Shown here piece after piece: positions 1-9,063 of a stretch of 64,000 nt of DNA. Location: contig NZ_QPLK01000008.1 of the NCBI RefSeq assembly GCF_003340565.1, positions 62,001-126,000 on the forward strand, read 5' to 3'. This stretch comes from Rhodovulum sp. 12E13 (GTDB taxonomy: Bacteria; Pseudomonadota; Alphaproteobacteria; Rhodobacterales; Rhodobacteraceae). The first letter of the stretch is position 1. The number at the start of each line of letters is the position of its first letter. The position numbers and the translations under genes were made by a program. Below the pieces are notes generated by a model, which saw nothing but the letters and a program-made list of their open reading frames with translations, ran no database searches and was not told where the DNA came from.

Positions 1-102
1 ATTCGACGGCGAAGGGAAGCCCCCCGGGACGCCCCTACGAGACGCCCCTGCACGACACCCGCACGCGGCGCCCAGGGGGGACACCACCGGCGCCCCCTGC
101 CC

Positions 103-879
103 TCACTTGTCGCGGAACTGGGCCTCGCGCTTCTCGAGGAAGGCGCCCATGCCCTCCTTCTGGTCCTCGGTGGCGAAGAGCGCGTGGAACAGCCGACGCT
201 CGAACAGCAGGCCCTCGCTGAGCGGCGTCTCGTAGGCCCGGTTGACCGCCTCCTTGACCGCCATCGCGGTCAGCTGCGACTTCTCGGCGATCTTGCCGGC
301 GGCCTCCATCGCCTCGTCCATCAGCTTCTTCGACGGCACGACGCGGCTGACGAGGCCGCACTGCTCGGCTTCCTCGGCATCCATGAAGCGCCCCGTCAGG
401 TGCATGTCCATGCTCTTCGACTTGCCGACGAGCCGGGTCAGGCGCTGGGTGCCGCCCATCCCGGCCACGACGCCGAGATTGATCTCGGGCTGGCCGAACT
501 TGGCGGTGTCGGCGGCGATGATGAAGTCGCACATCATGGCGAGCTCGCAGCCGCCCCCGAGCGCATAGCCGGCCACCGCGGCGACGATCGGCTTGCGGAT
601 GGCGAGGATGCGCTCGGCCTCGTTTCCGAACAGGTCGCGCCCGAACACGTCGACGAACGACTTCCCGGCCATCTCGGAGATGTCGGCGCCCGCGGCGAAC
701 GCCTTGTCGGAGCCGGTGAGCACGATGCATCGCACCTTCTCGTTCGCGTCGGCCTCGCGGAGCGCCTCGCCGAGTTCGCGCAGGATCTGGCTGTTGAGGG
801 CGTTGAGAGCCTCGGGGCGATTGAGCTTGATCAGGCAGATATGGTCGCTGACCTCGACGATGAGCGTCTCGTAAGCCAT
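103..879 (-). CDS. Enoyl-CoA hydratase/isomerase family protein
   Basis: 258 residues, the usual length of a crotonase-fold enoyl-CoA hydratase, which hydrates 2-trans-enoyl-CoA to 3-hydroxyacyl-CoA in cytoplasmic fatty-acid or amino-acid degradation. The oxyanion-hole segment [16 protein letters not shown] (about residues 104-119) and the catalytic-loop segment with Glu in [17 protein letters not shown] (about 130-147) are intact, as is the early [11 protein letters not shown] substrate-binding segment. The ATG start is at 879 on the reverse strand, 63 bases after the end of mutM, so the two are probably cotranscribed. In Rhodobacteraceae this gene commonly sits between mutM and rpsT-dnaA. 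Exact acyl chain preference cannot be told from the sequence. Confidence 0.93.
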   Translation of the reverse strand: MAYETLIVEVSDHICLIKLNRPEALNALNSQILRELGEALREADANEKVRCIVLTGSDKAFAAGADISEMAGKSFVDVFGRDLFGNEAERILAIRKPIVAAVAGYALGGGCELAMMCDFIIAADTAKFGQPEINLGVVAGMGGTQRLTRLVGKSKSMDMHLTGRFMDAEEAEQCGLVSRVVPSKKLMDEAMEAAGKIAEKSQLTAMAVKEAVNRAYETPLSEGLLFERRLFHALFATEDQKEGMGAFLEKREAQFRDK

Positions 880-942
880 GGCGTCGCGCCTTTCGCTGGT
901 TTCGCCCGGGCGAGGCTTAGCAGCCCGGACCGCGGGTTCAAG

Positions 943-1794
943 CTATCTCTGGCACACCGGGCAGTAGAACGACGACCGCCCCGATTGCACGACGCGGCGC
1001 ACCGTTCCCGCGCAGCCCGGCGTGCGGCACGGCTGGTCCTGGCGGCCGTAGACGCGGAAGACGTGCTGGAAATAGCCGAGTTCGCCGTCGGCCTGACGGT
1101 AGTCGCGCAAGGACGAGCCCCCGGCCTCGATCGCCTCGGTCAGCACCGCGCGGATCGCCGGCACGAGGCTTGCCGCGCGCGCGGCCGAGAGGCGCCCGGC
1201 CTTGCGCACCGGCGAGATGCCGGTGCGGTGCAGCACCTCGCAGACATAGATGTTGCCGAGACCCGCCACCAGCCGCTGGTCGAGCAGCGCCGCCTTGACG
1301 GGGGTGTTGCGCCCCTTGAGACGGGCGGCGAGGTAGGGCTCGTCGAAGGCGTTGCCGAGCGGCTCCGGCCCGAGACCGGCAAGCAGGCGATGCCCCTCTT
1401 CCGTGCCGGTCGCCATCAGATCCCACATGCCGAAGCGGCGGGGATCGTTGTAGGTGACGCGGGCACCGCCCTCCATGTCGAGCACGATGTGGTCGTGCGC
1501 CTGCGGCGCGGCGTGCTCGTGCTGGTAGGCGCCGAGCTGCACGCCCGAGATCAGCACGCGCCCCGACATGCCGAGATGGATGAGCAGCGTCTCGCCGGTG
1601 TCGAGATCGGCGAGGATGTATTTCGACCGCCGCCGCAGCCGCTCCACCCGCGCGCCGGTCAGCCGCTCGGCCATGCGCTCGGGCAGGGGCCAGCGCAGAT
1701 CGGGCCGGCGGACCTGCGCGGCCGCGATCCTGCGCCCCGTCAGAACGGGCTCGAGCCCACGGCGGACCGTCTCGACCTCGGGTAGTTCCGGCAT
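943..1794 (-). CDS. mutM: Formamidopyrimidine-DNA glycosylase
   Basis: 283 residues. Bifunctional DNA glycosylase/AP lyase that removes 8-oxoguanine and formamidopyrimidines in base-excision repair. After the initiator Met comes [15 protein letters not shown], giving the catalytic N-terminal Pro (Schiff-base nucleophile) and the general-acid Glu; [11 protein letters not shown] near residue 60 carries the conserved Lys. The C-terminal zinc finger has four cysteines, two in CRTPGC and two in the final CPVC. Its start lies inside the end of the upstream gene (55-base overlap with the reading frame ending at 1740), which suggests translational coupling with that membrane-protein gene. Confidence 0.97.
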   Translation of the reverse strand: MPELPEVETVRRGLEPVLTGRRIAAAQVRRPDLRWPLPERMAERLTGARVERLRRRSKYILADLDTGETLLIHLGMSGRVLISGVQLGAYQHEHAAPQAHDHIVLDMEGGARVTYNDPRRFGMWDLMATGTEEGHRLLAGLGPEPLGNAFDEPYLAARLKGRNTPVKAALLDQRLVAGLGNIYVCEVLHRTGISPVRKAGRLSAARAASLVPAIRAVLTEAIEAGGSSLRDYRQADGELGYFQHVFRVYGRQDQPCRTPGCAGTVRRVVQSGRSSFYCPVCQR

Positions 1795-2408
1795 TCGCCC
1801 CCTTCTCGCCCTTCGTTCTCCGACACCCTGGCCGCCAGCGTCTCCTCGAGTTCGTCGCGGCCCGCGAGGTATCTCAGAACTTGCGCGCGCCTCCCATCCC
1901 GAAAGCGCAGACGCAGGAAATGGGGATCGGGGTCTTCCACCGCCACCAGCCCGTCGAGCGGCAGGCTGCGCCGCACGAAGGCCAACGTCGGCACGAGAGC
2001 CGTGTCACGCCCGATCTCGACCGAGTAGGTCCAGACCCAGGCGAGATACCACAGGAGCAGGGCGAGCGCGCCCAGGCCCAGCCACTGCGCCGTCGCCGCG
2101 TCGACGTCGCGGCCCCGCGCGTCGATGAGCATCGTGTTGACGACGTAGAACAGAAGCGGCGCGATCACCGTCGCCAGCGCCTTCACCCCCCATGATGCCC
2201 GGTGCCGCCGCGTCTCGAATCCCGCCTCGCGGGCGGGCCGCCCGGTGCCGAGAGCGGCCACGACACGGGCCTCCGCGGCACCTGTCGACATGCGGTCTGC
2301 GTGGCGGAACAGGGCCTTTTCCCCGCGCACGCCCCACAGCAGCCGGACCGCCACGTGCAGGGCGAAGGCCAACCCGACCGTCATGCCGAAATAGTAGAGC
2401 CCGTCCAT
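1740..2408 (-). CDS. Hypothetical membrane protein
   Basis: 222 residues, not recognised. A hydrophobic segment at residues 1-25 and a second hydrophobic block at about 78-140 ([15 protein letters not shown], then [21 protein letters not shown]) suggest three membrane spans; the C-terminal half is charged and may be cytoplasmic ([37 protein letters not shown]). The last about 18 codons overlap the start of mutM in another frame, which is unusual and means the two are probably translated together. The gene is divergent from ubiE, with a 91-base shared upstream region. Coding is supported by sensible hydropathy and GC-rich third positions; the function is unknown. Confidence 0.75.
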   Translation of the reverse strand: MDGLYYFGMTVGLAFALHVAVRLLWGVRGEKALFRHADRMSTGAAEARVVAALGTGRPAREAGFETRRHRASWGVKALATVIAPLLFYVVNTMLIDARGRDVDAATAQWLGLGALALLLWYLAWVWTYSVEIGRDTALVPTLAFVRRSLPLDGLVAVEDPDPHFLRLRFRDGRRAQVLRYLAGRDELEETLAARVSENEGREGGECRNYPRSRRSAVGSSPF

Positions 2409-2499
2409 ACTCGCTTCCCTCGCTGCCTGCGGCCTCGGATGCGTTTGTCACTCTCCCGGCGGGGCTATATGGACGGCGTGACAAGAAAGGGGCGCAACC

Positions 2500-3249
2500 A
2501 TGCCAGAGTCCGACCGCACCACGCATTTCGGCTATCGCACCGTCGCGGAGGACGAGAAGAAGGGGCTTGTCGAGGGCGTGTTCACCTCGGTCGCCTCGCG
2601 CTACGACATCATGAACGACCTGATGTCGGGGGGCGTCCATCGCCTGTGGAAGGACGCGATGATGGACTGGCTGGCCCCCCGGCCCGGCCAGAAGCTGCTC
2701 GACGTGGCGGGCGGCACCGGCGACATCGCGTTCCGTTTCCTCAAGCGCGCCCCCGGCGCCCACGCCACCGTGTGCGACCTGACGGCGGCGATGCTGGAAG
2801 AGGGCCGCAAGCGCGCCGAGGCCGCGAACATGGCCGACCGCCTCGACTGGGTGGTCGGCGACGCGATGGATCTGCCCTTCCCCGATGCCACGTTCGACGT
2901 CTACACGATCTCCTTCGGCATCAGGAACGTGACGAAGCCCGAGGTGGCGCTGGCCGAGGCGTTCCGCGTGCTCAAGCCCGGCGGGAGGCTGATGGTGCTG
3001 GAATTCTCGCAGCTGCCCAACCCGGCGATGCAATGGGCCTACGACCGCTACTCGTTCAACGTGATCCCGACGATGGGCCGCGTCGTGACGGGCGACCGCG
3101 ACAGCTATCAGTATCTCGTCGAATCGATCCGCAGGTTTCCCGATCAGGAGACCTTCGCGCGGATGATCCGGGCCGCGGGCTTCGAGCAGGTGAAGTATCG
3201 CAACCTGACGATGGGCGTCGCCGCGCTGCACTCGGGCTGGAAGCTCTGA
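2500..3249 (+). CDS. ubiE: Demethylmenaquinol/ubiquinone biosynthesis C-methyltransferase
   Basis: 249 residues. SAM-dependent C-methyltransferase that methylates the benzoquinol ring in ubiquinone synthesis. Visible motifs: [26 protein letters not shown] at the N terminus (UbiE signature region), SAM motif [16 protein letters not shown] (about residues 66-80), motif II around [17 protein letters not shown], and the C-terminal UbiE signature [18 protein letters not shown] run GACAAGAAAGGGGCG sits just before the ATG and probably contains the ribosome-binding site. The stop is 4 bases before the ubiB start, so ubiE-ubiB form a tight operon in ubiquinone synthesis. Confidence 0.97.
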   Translation: MPESDRTTHFGYRTVAEDEKKGLVEGVFTSVASRYDIMNDLMSGGVHRLWKDAMMDWLAPRPGQKLLDVAGGTGDIAFRFLKRAPGAHATVCDLTAAMLEEGRKRAEAANMADRLDWVVGDAMDLPFPDATFDVYTISFGIRNVTKPEVALAEAFRVLKPGGRLMVLEFSQLPNPAMQWAYDRYSFNVIPTMGRVVTGDRDSYQYLVESIRRFPDQETFARMIRAAGFEQVKYRNLTMGVAALHSGWKL

Positions 3250-3253
3250 TCCC

Positions 3254-4777
3254 TTGCGCGGCCCCCACAACATCTGGCGGCTCGTCCGCACCGGCGCCAC
3301 GCTGGAGCGCACCGGCGCCATGGGCCAGGTGCTCGAGGCGATGGAGGCGCCGACGCATCTCAGGCTGATCGCCCGAATCCTCGGCTGGCCGTTCAAGTGG
3401 CTGGGGCTCAAGGGCGACCCGGAGTTGCCACCAGCCACCCGCGCGCTCACCGCGCTCGGCCCCGCCTACATCAAGTTCGGCCAGATCATGTCGACACGGC
3501 CCGACGTGGTGGGCGACGAGCTGGCGATGCAGCTGCGCGTGCTGCAGGACAAGCTGCCGCCGTTCCCCAGGGCGCAGGCCCTGCGGGCGGTCCGCGACGA
3601 ACTGCAGATGCCGGTCGACGAACTGTTCTCGGAATTTTCCGAGCCGATCGCCGCCGCCTCGATCGCGCAGGTCCACCGTGCGCGGCTCGCCACGACCGGC
3701 GAAGAGGTCGCCGTCAAGGTGCTGCGACCGGGAATCGAGAAGGCGTTCCAGACGGATATCGACGCCTTCTACCTCGCCGCCTGGATGGTCGAGACGCTGT
3801 CGCCCTCGTCGCGCCGCCTGCGGCCGCAGGGGGTGATCCAGCATTTCGAAAGCGTGGTGCACGCCGAGCTCGATCTGCGGCTCGAAAGCTCGGCCGCCGC
3901 CGAGTTCGCCTCGAACACCGCGAAGGACGACGGGTTTCGCGTGCCGAGCGTGCACTGGTTCATGTCGGGCCGGCGGGTGATGACGCTCGGCTGGGTCGAA
4001 GGGGTGCCGGCAGGCGATATCGCCGCGCTGGATGCGGCAGGTCACGACCGCGCGGCGCTGGGAGAGCGGGTGCTGCGTCTCTTCCTCAGCCACGCGCTGC
4101 GCGACGGCTACTTCCACGCCGACATGCACCAGGGCAACCTCAAGATCGGCCCCGACGGCGATATCATCGCCCTCGACTTCGGCATCATGGGTCGGATCGA
4201 CGAATACACGCGCCGCGCCTATGCCGAGATCCTGTTCGGCTTCATCCGTAAGGATTACCGCCGCGTCGCCGAGGTGCATTTCGAGGCGGGCTATGTGCCC
4301 CCCGACCGCGACGTGGACGAGTTCGCGCAGGCGCTGCGCTCGGTGGGCGAGCCGATCTTCGGCATGGATGCCTCCCGCATCTCGATGGGCAAGCTGCTGG
4401 CCTATCTCTTCGAGGTGACCGAGCGGTTCGGGATGGAGACGCGCACCGAGCTGATCCTGCTGCAGCGGACGATGGTGGTGGTCGAGGGCGTGGCGCGCTC
4501 GCTCAACCCGCAGATCAACATCTGGCGCGTCGCGCGGCCCGTAGTCGAGGATTACATCCGCGACAATGTCGGGCCACGGGCGCTGGCCGGCGACCTGCTC
4601 AAGACGGCGCGGGTGCTCGCGCGCTTCGGGCCGCGGCTGCCGCAGCTGACCGAGGCGGCGCTTCTCCAGCAGGGGCGCGGCGAGCCGCAGCCTCGGCGGC
4701 GCGCGTCGTCGGAGGCGGCGGCGTGGTTCGTCGCCGGAGCGGCGCTCGCGGGGCTGGTCGCCGCCATCCTCGCCTGA
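3254..4777 (+). CDS. ubiB: 2-polyprenylphenol 6-hydroxylase accessory kinase-like protein UbiB
   Basis: 507 residues. Atypical kinase of the ADCK/UbiB family required for ubiquinone biosynthesis, membrane-associated. The family motif IKFGQIMSTRPD (KxGQ, about residues 74-85), the Ala-rich loop region AAASIAQVHRA, the kinase-type Lys in EVAVKVLRPG, catalytic region HADMHQGNLKIG and metal-binding DFG in ALDFGIMG are all present. Two hydrophobic residues runs at the extreme C terminus (FVAGAALAGLVAAILA) form a membrane anchor. The start is a TTG at 3254: the resulting N terminus, RGPHNIWRLVRTGATLERTGAM after the initiator, fits the family, and the gene begins 4 bases after ubiE. Confidence 0.95.
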   Translation: MRGPHNIWRLVRTGATLERTGAMGQVLEAMEAPTHLRLIARILGWPFKWLGLKGDPELPPATRALTALGPAYIKFGQIMSTRPDVVGDELAMQLRVLQDKLPPFPRAQALRAVRDELQMPVDELFSEFSEPIAAASIAQVHRARLATTGEEVAVKVLRPGIEKAFQTDIDAFYLAAWMVETLSPSSRRLRPQGVIQHFESVVHAELDLRLESSAAAEFASNTAKDDGFRVPSVHWFMSGRRVMTLGWVEGVPAGDIAALDAAGHDRAALGERVLRLFLSHALRDGYFHADMHQGNLKIGPDGDIIALDFGIMGRIDEYTRRAYAEILFGFIRKDYRRVAEVHFEAGYVPPDRDVDEFAQALRSVGEPIFGMDASRISMGKLLAYLFEVTERFGMETRTELILLQRTMVVVEGVARSLNPQINIWRVARPVVEDYIRDNVGPRALAGDLLKTARVLARFGPRLPQLTEAALLQQGRGEPQPRRRASSEAAAWFVAGAALAGLVAAILA

Positions 4778-4784
4778 GCGCCGC

Positions 4785-6242
4785 TCAGACCCGCGGCAGC
4801 GCGATCACCTTCAACCGGAAGAGGATCGCCATGCCCGCCGCCCAGAGCGCGGCGCCGAGCGCGAGATGGGCGAGCGTGGCGGCCAGCAGCGGCAGGGGAG
4901 CCACCAGCGCCGCCAGGGCGAAGACCGAGCTGCCGCACACCGCCGCCAGCCCTGCCCCGGGCAGAAAGGCGGTCGCGACCGCCCGCGCCGAGAGGCCCAG
5001 CACCCGAGCGACGGCGGCAAGGCAGACAAGGCTCATCGCGCCGGTGGAGATTGTGACGGCCCACGCCGCCTCGACCGGGCCGAAGCGGCCCAGCGTCAGC
5101 AGGGCGAGGAGCAGTGCGGCCCCGCTCGCCAGCCGCAGGCGGAATTGCAGCGCGCCCCGACCTGTGCACATGAGCGCCGGTTCCATCAAGGCCATCGGCA
5201 CCGAGAGCGCCCGTGCCAGCGCGAGCACCGCGAGCACCGGCGCCGCCGCGGCCCAGGACGGGTCGAAGACCAGCACGACCAGCGGCTCGGCCAGCAGCGC
5301 CAGGCCGGTCGAGGCGGGCCAGAGCATCGCGCAGGCCAGCGCCACGTCGCCCCGCCAGCTGCGCGCTATGCCGTCCCGGTCGCCCTCGCGCTCGAGCCGG
5401 GCGAGGCGCGACCAGCCGAGCATTCGTACCGGCTGCAGCACCACGTCGGAGGCGGTGACAGCGATGCGCGCGCCCGACCGGTAGGCACCGACCGCCGCCG
5501 GAGCGAGGAAGGCCGCGAGCACGAGGTCGGCGCCGTAGGCCGAGAACATCCCGATGCCGGTTGTTCCCCAGAGGGGCCACGCGGTTCGGCTGGCCGTCCG
5601 GGCCTCACCGGCGGCGAACCGGGCGCGCGGGCAGCGGCGCACGAGCGCGGAGGTGACGACGAGCCCGGTCAGGGAAGCGACGTAGCGCGAAAGGATGAGG
5701 CCCCACAGTCCCAGCCCCGCGTCCAGCGCGGCGACCGCCGCGGCGAGGCCGGTCGCCTCGCCTGCCAGAACCTGCAGGCTCGCCGCGCGCGCCCGGCCCG
5801 CCCGCCAGAGCTGCGCCTCGTTCCACGCGGTGGGCACGGCGAGCAGTGGCAGCGGGGCGACGGCGAACAGTGCGCCGCCAATCGGCGCCCCCGGCCCGCC
5901 GACGATCAGCCCGGCCGCGGCGAGGATGGCGCCGCCCGCTCCTGCGACCGCGATCTTGACCCAGAACAGAGTGTCGATGCACGCCTCCAGGTCGTCGGCC
6001 CGCAGAAGCGCGTGGTAGAATCCGGTGTAGACGAAGCTCGTGGCGATCACCGCCCCCGCCCAGGCCACCGCGTAGGTGCCGAAGGCGTCGAGCCCGAGAT
6101 GCCGCGCGGCGACGACGACCAGCGCGAAGGCGATGATCTGCCCACCCGCCCGGGCGGCGACCCCCACGGCGAAGGGCGAGGCCATCGGCGCCAGCCCGCG
6201 CGTCAGCGCAGAGGCCGCCAAGGGCGCGATCCGGGCCGTCAC
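4785..6242 (-). CDS. Wzx-like polysaccharide flippase (PST/MOP superfamily)
   Basis: 485 residues with about twelve hydrophobic segments spread over the whole length, the layout of lipid-linked oligosaccharide flippases (polysaccharide transporter family) that move undecaprenyl-linked repeat units across the inner membrane. The start is GTG at 6242, overlapping the TGA of the upstream NRPS-like gene by GTGA, so the two proteins are translationally coupled. An open frame continues upstream of the GTG but only through antisense-like Arg/Ala-rich sequence. Convergent with ubiB (8-base gap). Position beside glycosyltransferases, an exosortase and a polymerase supports a role in exopolysaccharide or capsule export; the substrate is not known. 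Confidence 0.85.
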   Translation of the reverse strand: MTARIAPLAASALTRGLAPMASPFAVGVAARAGGQIIAFALVVVAARHLGLDAFGTYAVAWAGAVIATSFVYTGFYHALLRADDLEACIDTLFWVKIAVAGAGGAILAAAGLIVGGPGAPIGGALFAVAPLPLLAVPTAWNEAQLWRAGRARAASLQVLAGEATGLAAAVAALDAGLGLWGLILSRYVASLTGLVVTSALVRRCPRARFAAGEARTASRTAWPLWGTTGIGMFSAYGADLVLAAFLAPAAVGAYRSGARIAVTASDVVLQPVRMLGWSRLARLEREGDRDGIARSWRGDVALACAMLWPASTGLALLAEPLVVLVFDPSWAAAAPVLAVLALARALSVPMALMEPALMCTGRGALQFRLRLASGAALLLALLTLGRFGPVEAAWAVTISTGAMSLVCLAAVARVLGLSARAVATAFLPGAGLAAVCGSSVFALAALVAPLPLLAATLAHLALGAALWAAGMAILFRLKVIALPRV

Positions 6243-8782
6243 CGCGCCGCCGGCCCGACCGTGCCGCCCCGCAGCCCCCCCTGCCGATCGAGGCGAAGGT
6301 CGATCACCCGCGCCATCCGCTCGAAGCCGCCGCCGAGCAGCGCGTCTTCGTGCCAGCCCTCGAGCGGCAGCACGGGCGTATCCTCGGTCAGGATCCCGCG
6401 CCAGCCGAAGAGGGCCGCCGCCGCGCGGGCCGGCTGGCTCTCGGTGGCGAAGAGCAGCGCCTCGCCCGGCCACGGGCCGAAGTCGTGCTCGGCCCAGACC
6501 CGCTGGTGATGGGCGTTGACCTCCCATGCGAGACGTTCGGCCTCGGTCGGCCGCGGCTCGAGCCCGGCGGCGCGCATCAGCCGCAAGACGGGGCCGAGGC
6601 GGCGGGCGAGATCGCGCGGCCCAAGCCGCCCGCGGGCCGCTCGACCGAGGTAATGCGACCAGCGCATCAGGCCCGACCCGACGCGGCGTGCGAGTGCCAC
6701 GGCGCGCGGCGGCGCGGTCTCGGCGTCCTCGGGCGACCAGGCGTCGGTGAGGGCGAGCAGCGGCACGTCGTGGCCGCGCGCGGCCAGCGCGTGCGCGGTG
6801 GCGAGCGCGGTCAGCCCGTCGGCACAATGGCCCACGAGCACGAGGGGCCGGCCCGGAAAGGCGCCGGCGAGCGTGGCGGCCGCGTCGTCGGCGACGGTGG
6901 CCCCGTCCATGCCCAGCTGTCGCGTGTAGGCGGCGCGGTCGGGCACGGTCAGGTTGACGACGGTCCGCCCGGGCGCGAAGGCGCGGGCGATCCCGTGCCA
7001 GAGGAAGGTCTGGTTGACGGTCGCGATGACCGGTCCGCCCCTATCGCCCCCGCGCAGGGGCACGATCGACCATGTGCCGGCGCCTTCGGCGCCCGCATCG
7101 GCCCCGCCGGGCGAGAGGCGGGCGGCCAGCCCGTCGAGCGTGGGGTCGGCGAGGAAGGCGGCGACTTCGACCTTGCGGCCAAACTCCGCCTCGGCGCGTG
7201 CCAGCATCCGCAGCGCGAGGATCGAGTGCCCGCCGAGGGCGAAGAAGTCGCCGGCGCACGCCTCCTCCGGCAGGCCGAGCAGATCCGCCCAGAGCCGGGC
7301 GAGGCGCGCGCGGGTCTCGCACGGCGCCGCCGCCCCCGCCGGCTCCGCCCCGGCGGGCGCCGCCGCCCCCGCCGGCTCCGCCCCGGCGGGCGCCGCCGCA
7401 TCCACGACGCTCCGTGCCGCGCGTCCCGCAGGCGGCGCGTCGAGAAGCGGGGCCGAGGGCGTCTCGACCAGTCGTCCGAGGGCGTCGATCACGCGCTGGC
7501 CGAGCGCGGCGATCCGCTCGTCGGAATGGCGAGCGCCGTCATGGTCGATCACCAGCGTCCAGCCATCGCCGTCACCGACGAGATTGAGGTTGAGAGGGTA
7601 GAGCGCCCCCGGTGTCTGGCTCATCTCGCCCTCGATGCGGAAGGACCCGTGATCCACCCCCTCGAGGAACCCCCGACTCAGGCCGAAGGCGACCGAGGTG
7701 TAGGGGGTCCGCGCCTCGCCGGGATCGACCGGCCGGGGCGGCGGGGCGGCGCGCATGACCTCTTCCAGGGGGCAGGACTGGTGGGCGAGCGCGGCCTCGA
7801 CGGCGGCGCGCGTCCGCTCGAGATGATCCGCACCGCTCGCGCCGTCGGGGGCGGGCAGGCGCAGCACGATCGTGTTGACGAAGACGCCGACGAGCGGCTC
7901 GAGATCGACCTCGTCGCGGCCCGACACCGGCGTGGCGAGCAACACTTCGGGCGCCCCGGTCTCGGCCGCGAGCACGGCCGATGCCGCTGCCGCCCCGACC
8001 ATGAAGGGCGAGGCGCCGAGACGGGCGGCCGCGCCGGGGAGACGGGCGGCGACATCGGCCGGCAGCGGCAGGGTGAGGCGCCGGGGCGCAGCCCCCGGCT
8101 CTGCCGGCGGGTCGGCCACGTCGGGGGGAAGCGCGAAATGCGCGGCCCCGGCGAGCGTGTCCGACCAGAACGCGATCTCGTCGGCGCGGGCGGGGCTCGT
8201 CGCGCAGGCCTCCTGCCAGAGCGCGTAATCGGGGTAGTGCAGCGACAACTCGGGCAGGTCGGCAGGCCGGCCGGTCAGCCCCTCGGCTGCCAGCGCCCCG
8301 ATCTCGCGGCCGAGCAGCCCGCCCGACCATCCGTCGAAGACGCAGTGATGCGCGGTGACGAGCAGCGTCGCCCGGCCCGGCCCGGTGCGCACATGGGTGG
8401 CCCTCAGGAGCGGCGGCCGGCCGAGGTCGAAGGGCTCCCCGGCCATGTCGGCAGCGATGCGGGCGATGCGCGCCTCGTGGTCGTCGATCGGCAGGGCGCG
8501 GATGTCGACGAGCCCGAGCTTGAAATCGACCGCATCGCGCACTTCCTGCAAAGGGGCGCCATCCTCTTCCACCAGGCAGGTGCGCAGCGCCTCGTGGCGG
8601 TGGATCACCGCCCTGAAGGCCGCCTCGAGCGCGTCTGTGGGCAGATCGCCCGTCACCCGCCAGCGCAGGGTGATGGCGTTGTCGGGGTTGCCGGGGCGGA
8701 CCCTCTCGAGAAACCAGAAGCGGGCCTGCGCGGGCGAGGCGGGAAAACGCTCGATCGACGTCTGCGGACTCTGCCTGCTCAC
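6239..8782 (-). CDS. NRPS-like protein: condensation - carrier - thioesterase, no adenylation domain
   Basis: 847 residues. Residues about 10-440 form a condensation domain with the HHxxxDG active-site motif as HHCVFDG (about 145-151). An Ala/Pro linker with a duplicated 11-residue unit follows, then a peptidyl-carrier domain with the phosphopantetheine site GGHSILALR (Ser about 517) and an alpha/beta-hydrolase thioesterase whose nucleophile elbow reads GHCADG (about 650), Cys replacing the usual Ser; EGWHED near 810 supplies the His. There is no adenylation domain, so the carrier must be loaded by another enzyme or in trans. GTG at 8782 is preferred over an upstream ATG (8818) because AGGGGG lies 5 bases before it. 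It is coupled to the flippase gene by a GTGA overlap, suggesting acyl or aminoacyl decoration of an exported glycan (inference). Confidence 0.87.
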   Translation of the reverse strand: MSRQSPQTSIERFPASPAQARFWFLERVRPGNPDNAITLRWRVTGDLPTDALEAAFRAVIHRHEALRTCLVEEDGAPLQEVRDAVDFKLGLVDIRALPIDDHEARIARIAADMAGEPFDLGRPPLLRATHVRTGPGRATLLVTAHHCVFDGWSGGLLGREIGALAAEGLTGRPADLPELSLHYPDYALWQEACATSPARADEIAFWSDTLAGAAHFALPPDVADPPAEPGAAPRRLTLPLPADVAARLPGAAARLGASPFMVGAAAASAVLAAETGAPEVLLATPVSGRDEVDLEPLVGVFVNTIVLRLPAPDGASGADHLERTRAAVEAALAHQSCPLEEVMRAAPPPRPVDPGEARTPYTSVAFGLSRGFLEGVDHGSFRIEGEMSQTPGALYPLNLNLVGDGDGWTLVIDHDGARHSDERIAALGQRVIDALGRLVETPSAPLLDAPPAGRAARSVVDAAAPAGAEPAGAAAPAGAEPAGAAAPCETRARLARLWADLLGLPEEACAGDFFALGGHSILALRMLARAEAEFGRKVEVAAFLADPTLDGLAARLSPGGADAGAEGAGTWSIVPLRGGDRGGPVIATVNQTFLWHGIARAFAPGRTVVNLTVPDRAAYTRQLGMDGATVADDAAATLAGAFPGRPLVLVGHCADGLTALATAHALAARGHDVPLLALTDAWSPEDAETAPPRAVALARRVGSGLMRWSHYLGRAARGRLGPRDLARRLGPVLRLMRAAGLEPRPTEAERLAWEVNAHHQRVWAEHDFGPWPGEALLFATESQPARAAAALFGWRGILTEDTPVLPLEGWHEDALLGGGFERMARVIDLRLDRQGGLRGGTVGPAAR
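7324..7389. repeat. Two perfect 33-bp tandem repeats in the NRPS-like gene
   Basis: Two identical 33-base copies, 7324-7356 and 7357-7389, with the first bases of a third copy after them. They encode an exact duplication of an 11-residue Ala/Pro/Glu unit in the linker between the condensation and carrier domains. In frame, so probably a length-variable linker. Confidence 0.95.
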
Positions 8783-9063
8783 ATGTACCCCCTGCGCACC
8801 GCGGTCGCGGTGCGGCACGCGATCGCTGAGCCCCCGCGGCAGCAGGTGCGCCGTCGTCCCAGGGAAGTCAAATTCGGGCGCCTATGAGGCTGCTCAGCCG
8901 TCGATGACGGCGACGGTCGCGCCCGCGCGCGACCGACTGTGGAGGATCTGGCAACGAATGTGGACCCGACGACGAATGCCCCGCAGCGACCGCGAGGGGA
9001 GTCGCGCAAGGCGCCATGCCGGGGATGGCGGAAGAGCGCGCAGAGCGGCCGCCCGCGCGAAGG

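Noticed and set aside
8783-9063. A 76-codon reverse-strand frame upstream of the NRPS-like gene
   Set aside because: No ribosome-binding site, low-complexity product, no family resemblance.
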